DNA from: DASXBA01 sp036406475
GTDB taxonomy: Bacteria; Actinomycetota; Thermoleophilia; Solirubrobacterales; Thermoleophilaceae
Reading direction: 5' to 3'
Length of the DNA stretch: 64,000 nucleotides
NCBI GenBank assembly: GCA_036406475.1
Contig: DASXBA010000050.1
Span: 45,174 to 109,173, forward strand
In this document: positions 32,258 to 39,932 of the stretch, one piece after another
How the letters are laid out: every line of letters starts with the position of its first letter
How positions within the stretch are numbered: position 1 is the stretch's first letter
Translations under genes and position numbers: made by a program
The notes under the pieces: model-generated
What the model was told of the DNA's origin: nothing
What the model saw: the letters and a program-made list of their open reading frames with translations, nothing else
Database searches by the model: none

Positions 32258-32290
32258 GTGAAAGAAAGGGGACGGGGCCCTTTCTTTCAG
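32258..32290. repeat. 33-bp palindromic repeat, copy B (inverted)
   Basis: Reverse complement of copy A with two base differences (gtgaaagaaaggggacggggccc arm then tttctttcag). The terminal stop of the ABM-domain gene (tca at 32287-32289) lies inside its edge, just as copy A touches the TrxR-like stop. It lies upstream of the 128-aa membrane-protein promoter. Confidence 0.85.
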
Positions 32291-32583
32291 AGGCCCTTGT
32301 CGCCCTCTATCTCCAGCTCGGTGGTGTCGGGCGGCCCTGCCACGAGCTCAGGCATGCCGGCCGCCCACTCCTCCACCTCGGGGCTGTGCCGGGCGCGCTC
32401 GTGCTCCTCCCGGCTCGTCCAGACCTCGGTCAGGTAGACCGCCTCGTCGTCGCCCGGGGAGGTGGACACGAGCGTCAGCTCGCAGGCGGGGTTCTCGCGC
32501 TGCATGGCCGGGACCTCGAGGAACTTGGCGAGGAGCCGATCGCGCTCGCCCGGCCGGGCGCGGATCCGCGAATGCTGTGCGAA
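32287..32583 (-). CDS. Antibiotic biosynthesis monooxygenase-domain protein with no standard start codon
   Basis: About 99 residues of an ABM-fold putative quinol monooxygenase: FAQHSRIRARPGERDRLLAKF, NPACELTLVSTSPGDDEAVYLTEVW, SREEHERARHSPEV and a C-terminal MPELVAGPPDTTEL. No ATG, GTG or TTG occurs in frame between the fold start and 32748, well inside the overlapping PafBC gene. The frame up to 32583 gives the homologous part only. Either an unusual start is used, or the start was lost. The stop lies at the edge of the palindromic repeat. Confidence 0.7.
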   Translation of the reverse strand, partial: FAQHSRIRARPGERDRLLAKFLEVPAMQRENPACELTLVSTSPGDDEAVYLTEVWTSREEHERARHSPEVEEWAAGMPELVAGPPDTTELEIEGDKGL

Positions 32584-32602
32584 ACGGGACGCGGCGGGCC
32601 TC

Positions 32603-34654
32603 TCAGTGCCGGGCGGCGCCGGCCAGCTCTTCGGCCGCGTGCAGCACGGCCTCCCGCGCCTCCTCGGGCTCGAGCACCACGGCGTCGCCGGCCTCCTTGA
32701 GGATCTCGCGGCCGAGGTAGTCGTGGCCGGCGTAGGGGAACTCGACAATCACGGCGCCGTCGGAGAGCTCCTGGACCACGCGCTGGTCCTCGCGCGCCCA
32801 GCGGGCCCGCTCGGGAGATATCCACACGCGCGCGAGGCGGGAGTCCGGCACCTCCCCGGTGCTCGGCCAGCCCTGGATGTCCGGCTCGACGCCCTCGCGC
32901 GGCTCGAACTTCTCGTCGAGGACGGTCGCCTCGCGGATGCGGTCGAGCCGGAACGAGCGCGGCTGGTCCTTCTCCGGGTCCCAGCAGTGGACGTACCAGC
33001 CCTCGCGGCCGTTCATCAGCTTGTAGGGCTCGACCCGCCGCGTGGTGAACTCGTCGAGCTCCTCCTTGTAGTGCTCGAACTCGAGCAGCCGCCGCTGGGT
33101 GATCGCGCGCGTCACGACCTTGGCGATGTCCGAGTCGTCGCCCTTGGCTGTCGTGATCTGGAGGCCGTCCTCGGCCGGGTCCTGGCCGAGCGCCTTGACG
33201 ATTCGCTTGCGCGCCGACTCGAGCGAGCCCTCGGGCAGGTGCTCGCCGAGCAGGTCGATGGCCGCGACGAGGGCCTTGGCCTCGAGCGGCAGCAGCCGCG
33301 CCGGGCGGGCGAAGTTGTCGCCGTAGGGCTCGGGGTCGACCTCGATCGTGTCGCCCTGCACCTCGGCGTAGAGCACGTAGCTGCCGCCGCCGAAGTTCAC
33401 GACGTTGAGCACGTCGATGTCCTGGCGGAGCTCCTGCTCGGACAGGTGGAGGCTCTCGCAGAGGTCGGCCACCTCGAGCTTGCGGGCGTCGCGTGCCGCG
33501 TCGATCAGGATGCCGGCAAGCGTGACGAGCCGGGCGAAGCGCTCAGGGCGGATCGGCGACTCGCCGCGGCCGTTCTCCTCGACCTCCTCCTCGATCGCGG
33601 CCGCCTTCCGCCGGCGGGCCGGCGCGGCCGTCTCGAACTCGCCGCTGTGATGGTCGACCACCGTGCCCACGCGCTCGTCGGCCTCATCGACGAGCTCGCG
33701 CGGGTCGACGATGCGCGCGCGGGGGCCGAGCCCGAGGACCCACGAGACCATCTGGCGCGAGTCCGCGTACTCCGTCTCGAAGACCACGCCGTCGCCATCC
33801 TCCGAGTCGCTGACGGAGCCCGCGTCGCCGAAGTGGCGCAGCACGAGCCAGTCGATGCGGTCGGAGATCCAGATGCGTGCCGTGCCGACCGAGTCACCGA
33901 GCTGCCAGTCCGTTCGGTCCGCGTACTGCCGCGGATCGAAGTCCTCGGGGCGGGAGAAGTCGTGCTCGGCCTTGGACGCGTAGCCGACCTTGCCGCGGAT
34001 CCGCGAGACGCGGAAGACGCGGATGTCGCCGCGCTCGTGTGCGTGGCCGATCAGGTAGAACTGCCCGCCGCGGTAGAGCAGGTGGTAGGGGTCGACCTTG
34101 CGGCTCTCGGTCGCGTCGCGGCCGATCGTGTAGTAGTCGAAGACGATCGTCTTGCGGCGGAAGATCGCGGTCTCGACCTTCGACAGCCGCTGCGAGAGAT
34201 CGCGCCCGCCGGGACTCGCCGTGACGGCCAGAGCCACGCTTCGCTCCTCGGGCGCGTCGAGCGGCGACGCCTTGCCCCAGGAGAGCTGCTGGAGCGCCAG
34301 CCGAAGCGGCTCGGCGTAGGCGAACTCCCCGTCGAGCAGCGACAGCGCCGCATGCAGCGCGCCGAGCTCCTTGCTCGTGAACTCGATTGCCGGCAGGTAG
34401 AAGTTCTCGGGCGGCAGCGAGTAGTTCTCGGCCTCGTAGTAGCCCTCGGCCGGCTTGTCGACCTTGAGCTGGATCCCGAGCGCCTCGAGCTCGGCGCGGT
34501 CGGCGTAGAAGCGGCGGGCGAAGGCCTCGTCGTTCATCTGCGAGTAGCCCTCGACGTCCTGCTTGATCTCGAGGGCCGACACCGGACGCCGTTCGGCCAT
34601 GAGGAACGAGATCAGCGAGAGCTGGCGGATGAGCTTCTCGGTGTCCTTGGCCAC
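32603..34654 (-). CDS. pafBC: Fused PafC-PafB transcriptional regulator (two WYL modules)
   Basis: 683 residues containing two complete HTH-WYL units: residues 1-325 and about 355-683. The first has EKLIRQLSLISFLMAERRPVSA, FYADRAELEALGI and a WYL region VDPYHLLYRGGQFYLIGHA; the second has FARLVTLAGILI, LRQDIDVLNVVNFGGGSY, the WYL core RVEPYKLMNGREGWYVHCWD and a final VVQELSDGAVIVEFPY. PafB and PafC are usually two adjacent proteins that activate DNA-damage genes independently of LexA; here they are one chain, a known variant. No proteasome genes are nearby. Confidence 0.92.
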   Translation of the reverse strand: MAKDTEKLIRQLSLISFLMAERRPVSALEIKQDVEGYSQMNDEAFARRFYADRAELEALGIQLKVDKPAEGYYEAENYSLPPENFYLPAIEFTSKELGALHAALSLLDGEFAYAEPLRLALQQLSWGKASPLDAPEERSVALAVTASPGGRDLSQRLSKVETAIFRRKTIVFDYYTIGRDATESRKVDPYHLLYRGGQFYLIGHAHERGDIRVFRVSRIRGKVGYASKAEHDFSRPEDFDPRQYADRTDWQLGDSVGTARIWISDRIDWLVLRHFGDAGSVSDSEDGDGVVFETEYADSRQMVSWVLGLGPRARIVDPRELVDEADERVGTVVDHHSGEFETAAPARRRKAAAIEEEVEENGRGESPIRPERFARLVTLAGILIDAARDARKLEVADLCESLHLSEQELRQDIDVLNVVNFGGGSYVLYAEVQGDTIEVDPEPYGDNFARPARLLPLEAKALVAAIDLLGEHLPEGSLESARKRIVKALGQDPAEDGLQITTAKGDDSDIAKVVTRAITQRRLLEFEHYKEELDEFTTRRVEPYKLMNGREGWYVHCWDPEKDQPRSFRLDRIREATVLDEKFEPREGVEPDIQGWPSTGEVPDSRLARVWISPERARWAREDQRVVQELSDGAVIVEFPYAGHDYLGREILKEAGDAVVLEPEEAREAVLHAAEELAGAARH

Positions 34655-34725
34655 GGCACGAGGATAAGCACGAAACCTCGCGATCCGCGCCCCCCTTCCC
34701 CGCTATTTGGGGACTCGGCCGCTGC

Positions 34726-35730
34726 TTACGCGGCTTCGCGCCCGGCCTCGGCTGCCAGCTGGCCGAAATAGGCGGAGCCGGAGATACCGCGGTCGAAGCC
34801 CGACCAGCGCTCGCCGTCGGCCAGGCTCTTCTCGAGCCGGTCGAAGCTGCCGAGCGTGCCGCCGAGCTTGTCGATCGTGTGCACGAGCGTCGCCTCGCGC
34901 GTGCAGGGAACCACCGGGCTGCCGTGCTCGAGCAGGCCGTGGTGGCTGAGGATGATGTGGAGCACCGCCTGGGCCTCCTCCTGCGGGAAGCCCTCGATCG
35001 TCTCGATCGTGCGGCGCACGACGTAGTAGCCGATCGGGATCTCGCCGAGCAGCTTGCCCTGGTCTGTCAGCTCGATCGCCTCGCCGGTGCTGGCGTAGGC
35101 CCAGACCTTGCCGATGTCGTGCAACAGCGCTCCGGTGACGGCGATGTCGCGGTCGATCCCCGGGAAGGTGATGGCCATCGCGCCGACGCCCTGAGCCACC
35201 GACAGCGAGTGCTCGAGCAGGCCGTAGCGGTAGGCCTGGTGGTAGTGCTTGGCGGCTGGAGCCTCGTGCCAGCGGCTGCCGACCTTGGTGTCGGCCCCCA
35301 ACAATCGCCGGAGCAGCTCGCGCAGGTGCGGACGCTGGACCGTGGCTATGAGCTCCTCGAGGTCGGCGGCCATCTGCTCGACCGGGGTGGCTGGGCCCTG
35401 CATCAGGTCGGCGGCCTCGTACTCCGCCTCCGTGGCGGCGCGCAGGCCCTTGACCACGACCTGCGGCCCGTAGCGCTCGTGAACCGAATAGCGGCCTGCG
35501 ACCCTGACCACCCCGCCGGGCGCGCAGTCCGCGTCCATCTCCTCGACGCCGTCCCAGATCACGGCCGTGAGCGAGCCGGTGACGTCCCCGAGCTGGAGGC
35601 GCAGGTAGTGGTCGCCGCTGCGCGTCTCCTTGCGCGCGCGCTCGCGGACGACGAAGACCGAATCGACCTCCTGGCCGTCGGCGAGGTCGCGCACGAACTG
35701 CTTGCCGGTGGTGAGCTGGGTCTGGTCCAT
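34726..35730 (-). CDS. 3'-5' exoribonuclease YhaM-like (OB-fold plus HD domain)
   Basis: 334 residues. N-terminal OB-fold nucleic-acid-binding part (DLADGQEVDSVFVVRERARKE, LGDVTGSLTAVIWDGVEE, VRVAGRYSVHERYG); C-terminal HD phosphohydrolase with HSLSVAQGV, ALLHDIGKVWAY, LSHHGLLEHGSPVVP and LVHTIDKLGGTLG. YhaM is a Mn-dependent 3'-5' exonuclease acting on RNA and DNA ends. ATG 35730 is preferred; an in-frame ATG at 35781 with GGGGGCG upstream is an alternative. Divergent from the SDR gene. Confidence 0.88.
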   Translation of the reverse strand: MDQTQLTTGKQFVRDLADGQEVDSVFVVRERARKETRSGDHYLRLQLGDVTGSLTAVIWDGVEEMDADCAPGGVVRVAGRYSVHERYGPQVVVKGLRAATEAEYEAADLMQGPATPVEQMAADLEELIATVQRPHLRELLRRLLGADTKVGSRWHEAPAAKHYHQAYRYGLLEHSLSVAQGVGAMAITFPGIDRDIAVTGALLHDIGKVWAYASTGEAIELTDQGKLLGEIPIGYYVVRRTIETIEGFPQEEAQAVLHIILSHHGLLEHGSPVVPCTREATLVHTIDKLGGTLGSFDRLEKSLADGERWSGFDRGISGSAYFGQLAAEAGREAA

Positions 35731-35810
35731 CGAGCCTGCCACGCTAGAACGGGTTTCGGACGGGATAGCCTGCACCGCCATGGAGTCGCCCCCCGCAGGC
35801 GTGGTCTGAC

Positions 35811-36488
35811 ATGGGCGTCCTCGTCGCCGGTGGAACGGGTGCGCTGGGCGCGGCCGTGGTGCGCGAGCTGTCGGCCGCCGGCCACGAGGTCACGGCCACC
35901 TGGATCGTCGAGAGGGAGCGCGAGCGCGCCGAGGAATCGCTCGCCGAGTCGGTGAGCCTCGTCCGCGCCGACCTGTTCGATCCGGACGACGCCGCGGCGG
36001 CGGTCGCGGCCGTCGACGATCTCGAGGCGGTGGTCAACCTCGTGGGCGGCTTCGCCTCCGGCCCCAAGGTCCACGAGACCGACCTCGCCGACTTCGAGCG
36101 CATGCTCAGGCTCAACCTCGTCCCCGGCTTCAACGTGGCGCGCGCCGCCATGCCCCGGCTGGTCGAGCGCGGCGGCGGGGCCTACGTCGGCGTCTCGGCG
36201 CGCGCCGGACTGCGGCCGTTCCCCGGCGCCGCCGGCTACGTCACGGCCAAGGCCGCGGTGCTCGCCTTCGTCCAGGCTCTCGACGCCGACTACAAGAACG
36301 ACGGCGTCCGCTGCAACGCGATCCTGCCGAGCGTGATCGATACGCCGGCCAACCGCGAAAGCCAGCCGGACGCGGACTTCTCGAAGTGGGTCACCCCCGA
36401 GGAGATAGCCAGGGTGGTGCGCTTCCTGGTCTCCGACGACTCGTCGCCGACGTCAGGCGCCGCGGTTCCCGTCTACGGGCGGGCCTAG
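35811..36488 (+). CDS. SDR-family oxidoreductase
   Basis: 225 residues of a classical short-chain dehydrogenase: GGTGALGAAV for NAD(P), RADLFDPDDAAAAV, NLVGGFASG, active-site Ser in GVSARAG and GYVTAKAAVLAF for the Tyr and Lys, and a C-terminal RVVRFLVSDDSSPTSGAAVPVYGR. The substrate is unknown. It is convergent with the EcsC gene and is followed by a hairpin. Confidence 0.93.
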   Translation: MGVLVAGGTGALGAAVVRELSAAGHEVTATWIVERERERAEESLAESVSLVRADLFDPDDAAAAVAAVDDLEAVVNLVGGFASGPKVHETDLADFERMLRLNLVPGFNVARAAMPRLVERGGGAYVGVSARAGLRPFPGAAGYVTAKAAVLAFVQALDADYKNDGVRCNAILPSVIDTPANRESQPDADFSKWVTPEEIARVVRFLVSDDSSPTSGAAVPVYGRA

Positions 36489-36498
36489 TGGATACCTC

Positions 36499-36517
36499 CG
36501 CGGGCATCCTGCCCGCG
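36499..36517. terminator. Bidirectional hairpin between convergent genes
   Basis: Perfect 7-bp stem cgcgggc/gcccgcg with a 5-nt loop, lying between the stops of the SDR gene (36488) and the EcsC gene (36523). Confidence 0.65.
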
Positions 36518-36522
36518 TCTGA

Positions 36523-37167
36523 TCAGGTCTCGGCCTCCGGCCTCCGGTAATAGGCGACGGTCCGCCGGCCGAGGTCCTTCGTCCCGGCCGCGTTCTGGAC
36601 CGCCCCGATAGGCGCAGCGATGAAGGGGATCAGGCGACCGGCCGCCCTCCGCGTGACCCGTTTGCCGACGTAGCGCAGCAGCCGCTCGTACATCCTCCGC
36701 TCGCGGCCCCCGAACAGCGCCCGCTCCGCGGCGGCCTGCGCAAGGTGCTTGCCCATGCCGTCGAGCGCGGCCCGGGCGTCTGCGGGGGTCTCGTAGAAGC
36801 CGGTCAGGGCGAGCAGCTCGGCCGGCCGCATCGGCTGGCTCGGGTCGTAGCCGTAGGCAGCGGCGATGTAGAACACCATCCGGCTCTGGATCCAGCCCAG
36901 GGCGACGAGGTCCGCGGCCGCGGTCGTGAAGCCGCCGACGCCGAGCGCAGCCCCCTCGAGCCGCGACAGGCGCACGTGCTTCTTCATCGCGGTACTGGCC
37001 AGGCTCTCGGGCGTGTGGCCGGGCCCGGCCACCTGGACCCAGTTCGCCGCCTGGGGCGCGAACCGCTCCGCTGCAGCCAGCGCGATGTGCTCCGGCGCGC
37101 GCTCCGGCTCCCCCCGGATCCGCTTCCAGAGCGAATCGGGGACCTTGCCCGGTTCTCCGACGTCCAC
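36523..37167 (-). CDS. EcsC family protein
   Basis: About 214 residues. EcsC pattern: MKKHVRLSRLEGAALGVGGFTTAAADLVALGWIQSRMVFYIAAAYGYDP with small hydrophobic segments, and a C-terminal RRAAGRLIPFIAAPIGAVQNA. A GTG at 37167 is preferred because the longest frame (TTG 37218) would overlap the divergent ferritin-like start; the true start is uncertain. Membrane-associated protein of unknown role. Confidence 0.82.
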   Translation of the reverse strand: MDVGEPGKVPDSLWKRIRGEPERAPEHIALAAAERFAPQAANWVQVAGPGHTPESLASTAMKKHVRLSRLEGAALGVGGFTTAAADLVALGWIQSRMVFYIAAAYGYDPSQPMRPAELLALTGFYETPADARAALDGMGKHLAQAAAERALFGGRERRMYERLLRYVGKRVTRRAAGRLIPFIAAPIGAVQNAAGTKDLGRRTVAYYRRPEAET

Positions 37168-37211
37168 ATCCAGCAGTTTGCCGAGCCGCTCCCCGCGGTA
37201 ACTTCTAGGGC

Positions 37212-37727
37212 ATGGCAACGCCGACAGCTCACCCCAAGCAGGGCATCCTCAGCCCCGACATGTCCGACGAGCGCGAGGAGCTCATCGCGCTCCTTACCAA
37301 GGCCTACTGGATGGAGATCGAGACGGTGATGAGCTACATCGCCAACTCGATCAACCCCGACGGCGTCCGCGCCCAGGAGATCAAGGAGTCGCTAGAGCAG
37401 GACATCCAGGAGGAGCTCGGCCACGCGACGCAGTTCGGTCAGCGGATCAAGGAGCTCTACGGCGTCGTCCCGGGCTCGACCGACTTCACGCCCGAGCAGA
37501 GCTACCTCGAGCCGCCCGAGGAGCAGACCGACATCGTCCACGTGATCAAGGGCGTGATCGAGGCCGAGACCGGCGCGATCGAGCACTACAACAAGGTCAT
37601 CGAGTACTGCGACGACAAGGACCTCGTGACGCAGGACATGGTCATCGCGATCCTGCGCGACGAAGAGGGCCACCGCCGCCTCTTCGAGGGCTACCTGCGC
37701 GAGTTCGAGGCCGAGGGCCTGGCCTAG
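37212..37727 (+). CDS. Ferritin-like diiron protein
   Basis: 171 residues. Ligand motifs for a ferritin-like four-helix bundle: MEIETVMSYIAN, EELGHATQFGQRI, VIEAETGAIEHYNKV and ILRDEEGHRRLFEGYL. Members include bacterioferritin-like and ferritin-like DUF proteins that store iron or act on peroxide. ATG at 37212 has a weak site; an in-frame ATG at 37260 (MSDEREELI) may be the real start. It lies just upstream of tRNA-Phe. Confidence 0.9.
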   Translation: MATPTAHPKQGILSPDMSDEREELIALLTKAYWMEIETVMSYIANSINPDGVRAQEIKESLEQDIQEELGHATQFGQRIKELYGVVPGSTDFTPEQSYLEPPEEQTDIVHVIKGVIEAETGAIEHYNKVIEYCDDKDLVTQDMVIAILRDEEGHRRLFEGYLREFEAEGLA

Positions 37728-37803
37728 ACCGGACCGCATGTCGCGTTGACCCCGATATGCGGGGTGAAAGCGACACGCCCCCACCGCTACCATCGCCGTC
37801 TCC

Positions 37804-37876
37804 GGCGAGGTAGCTCAGTTGGTAGAGCACACGACTGAAAATCGTGGTGTCGCCAGTTCGATTCTGGCCCTCGCCA
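37804..37876 (+). tRNA. tRNA-Phe (GAA)
   Basis: 73-nt cloverleaf: acceptor GGCGAGG/CCTCGCC, D arm GCTC/GAGC, anticodon stem CACGA/TCGTG with loop CTGAAAA, giving anticodon GAA, T arm GCCAG/CTGGC with loop TTCGATT and discriminator A. CCA is not encoded. Its 3' half, from the anticodon stem onward, is repeated perfectly at 42289-42337, showing that it is the integration site of an element. Confidence 0.97.
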
Positions 37877-37878
37877 TC
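37830..37878 (+). repeat. Left attachment repeat (attL) within tRNA-Phe
   Basis: Begins at the anticodon stem and ends 2 nt beyond the discriminator base. Identical over 49 bp to 42289-42337; the flanking bases on both sides differ, so the repeat boundaries are sharp. Confidence 0.9.
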
Positions 37879-37935
37879 CCTGCAAATGGATAGGTTCTGC
37901 TGGTCCCGGCCATCGCGTAACCAACGGGGCGACGC

Positions 37936-37950
37936 ACACCTCGCGAACAC
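37936..37950 (+). repeat. Possible arm-type site, left
   Basis: The 15-mer acacctcgcgaacac matches acacctcgcgcacac at 42161-42175 at 14 of 15 bases, in the same orientation. Both lie near the two att repeats. They could be integrase arm sites or a chance match. Confidence 0.3.
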
Positions 37951-38097
37951 CAGAGTCGCCGGCCTCGGTCCTGACAGTCGCGAGACGCGACCTAATAAAG
38001 CCGCTGACGCCATCGCCGCGCCCGGAACCGGGACCGATCTACCCGGCGGCGTCCGCTGTGCGTCCTGTCCGGTTCGCGCCGGTCGGGTCAGACGACG

Positions 38098-39036
38098 TCA
38101 GAGCGGGGAATGCAGCTCTGACAGGGGGCGCGGTCGGGCGATGTGGTAGCCCTGCGCGTAGTCGACGCCCAGGCTGCGCAGGAGTTGAAGGGTTTCCTCG
38201 TCGCCCACAAACTCGGCGATGGTCCGCTTGCCGAGGCCCTTGGCCGTCTGGACGATCGATCTGACGATCATCTGGTCGGTCGAGCTGGCGGGCAGCTTGT
38301 GTATGAACTCGCCGTCGATCTTCAGGTAGTCGGCGGCCAGGTGCTTGAGGTAGTAGAAGGAGCCGAAGCCGGCACCGAAGTCGTCGATTGCGAATGGGCA
38401 GCCCAACGCGCCGAGCATGGCGACGAAGTCCCGGGCGTGCTCCATGTTCGCGATCGCCGCCGTCTCGGTGATCTCGATGATCAGATTGGCGGGGTCCACG
38501 GCGGCCGTCCCCAGCTTCTCCTCGACGAACGTCGGCAGCTCGGGGTCGCTCATCGAGGCGCCGGAGACGTTGACCTCGATACGGAGATCGCGTCCGGCCT
38601 CCCGCTCGGCGGCGAGCAGCTCGATCGCCTGACCGATCACCCACCGATCGATCGCGTGGACGAGGCCGAAACGCTCGGCCGTGTAGAGGAACGTCGCGGG
38701 GAGGACGAGCTCGCCGTCGTCGTCGGGCAGGCGCAGGAGGAGCTCGTGCTGGCGGACCTGGTTCGTCTTCAGATCGAGGATCGGCTGGCAGTGAAGGACG
38801 AAGCGGCCATCTCCGAGGGCCGCCCGGACGCGGTCGGACCAGCTGAGCCGGTCCTCCATGCGGTTTTGCCGGCCGTGGGCGGCGAGGGCGGTCCTGTTGC
38901 GACCGGCGTCCTTGGCGTCGTACATCGCGAGATCCGCCTCGACGAGCACGTCGTCCTCGGTGACCTGTGAGGGCCCCTTGAAGAGGGCCACCCCGATGCT
39001 CAGCGTGAGCGACAGGTAGTGATGGCGTCGGCGAGC
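38098..39036 (-). pseudogene. 5'-truncated GGDEF-EAL (c-di-GMP) gene
   Basis: The EAL phosphodiesterase domain is complete: QHELLLRL, IEVNVSGAS, IIEITETAAI, AIDDFGAGFGSF, YLKIDGEFI and FVGDEETLQLLRSLGVDYAQGYHIARP. The GGDEF domain keeps only its end (LSLTLSIGVALF, ADLAMYDAKDAGRNR) and has lost its active site and everything upstream. The frame continues to 39252 through unrelated sequence. If translated it would be an EAL-only protein. Its 5' end abuts another truncated gene on the opposite strand at about 39030. Confidence 0.85.
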
Positions 39037-39039
39037 GGA

Positions 39040-39222
39040 GTCAGAGCAGAGGTAGCGGACCTCGGCCCTGGCTTCGACGTGCGACGGCCGCCGCCCGCTC
39101 CGCATGGAACCGGCGGATGGGGCCTTGTGTTCGTCGACCGGATCGCCGCTAGCTGGGGAGCCGACGACGCCGGCCGCCGGGTCTGGTTCGAGCTCGAGCC
39201 CAACGGGCAAGAGCGGCGATGA
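39040..39222 (+). pseudogene. 3' remnant of an anti-sigma/SpoIIAB-like ATP-binding kinase
   Basis: The frame carries VADLGPGFDV, then HGTGGWGLVFVDRIAASWG and RRVWFELEPNG, the N-box/G2 end of an RsbW-type HATPase. The 5' two thirds of the domain are missing, and the preceding codons belong to the opposite gene remnant. Not expected to be functional. Confidence 0.75.
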
Positions 39223-39932
39223 CCGAGCGAAGTGAAAGCCGGACCCACGCATCGACCGCCCCGACCGGGCGCGCGACCGCTCCGCGGAAGCCTCGAGGAG
39301 GTACGAGAGCGCTCGCGATCGGCGGGGAAACTCGCCGCCTACCGACCTGACGAGCCCCTCTCTCCCTCGGAGGGCCAGCCGTCCGGAAGGGGCCCGCGTG
39401 CCCAGGAGGAGATCATCTCGGCGGGTCGCTCGAGGTTGCCCGACCCGGGCCGCACCACGATCTCAGCATCCAGCTGCGACCGAGAGCCTGGGTGAGCACG
39501 TCGAGCTCGACGGCAGGGACGCGCCGTACTCTCGTCCCGTCACACCGCGACGCCGACATTGCGCCTCCTCCGTTCCGGCTGGCCCGCTGCGTCATCGGAG
39601 GCACTCCCCCGACGCGCGGCCCGCGATGGTTGGTCGCAAAGCGTCGTCCACAGCGTCATTGCTCGCCGCAAGGGGAACAACATTGGGCGAGCGGATTGTG
39701 GACTGCACGATGCGACCCTCCGTCTAGCGGATTTGCAGCGAAACTCTCTTCGCCGCAGTCCGTAACGGGGTAGTCAACACCTCGTGGCTACCGGCACGTC
39801 CTGCCAGCTACGACCGCCCACCACACCTGCGCATCGAGCTTGCGTACGGGACCGCCACGGGGGACGGTACCACCGGCCAAGCCCTACCGACGATCTCCTA
39901 CACCACGTCCCCGAATGTGACCTTCCGAAGGC
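39223..39932. other. 0.7-kb island stretch without a clear gene
   Basis: No family is recognised in any frame, and base composition looks slightly less GC-rich than the flanks. It holds one short SD-preceded frame (39413-39559, minus) and, at its right end (39885-39932, minus), a possible out-of-frame continuation of a sigma region-4 motif (EPSEGHIRGR) following the stop of the flippase chimera. Probably decayed coding sequence. Confidence 0.5.
39413..39559 (-). CDS. Possible small protein (48 aa)
   Basis: ATG at 39559 with GGAGGAGG about 5 nt upstream, encoding 48 residues (MSASRCDGTRVRRVPAVELD at the N-terminus) ending in SSDPPR. The good ribosome site is the only support; no family is known and it lies in a decayed region, so it may be a chance frame. 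Confidence 0.28.
   Translation of the reverse strand: MSASRCDGTRVRRVPAVELDVLTQALGRSWMLRSWCGPGRATSSDPPR

Noticed and set aside
34698..34712. Hairpin ccccgctatttgggg between YhaM-like and PafBC genes
   Set aside because: Only a 4-bp stem; too weak to call a terminator.
37642..38013. 123-residue minus-strand frame across tRNA-Phe
   Set aside because: It crosses a functional tRNA gene in antisense and has no family.
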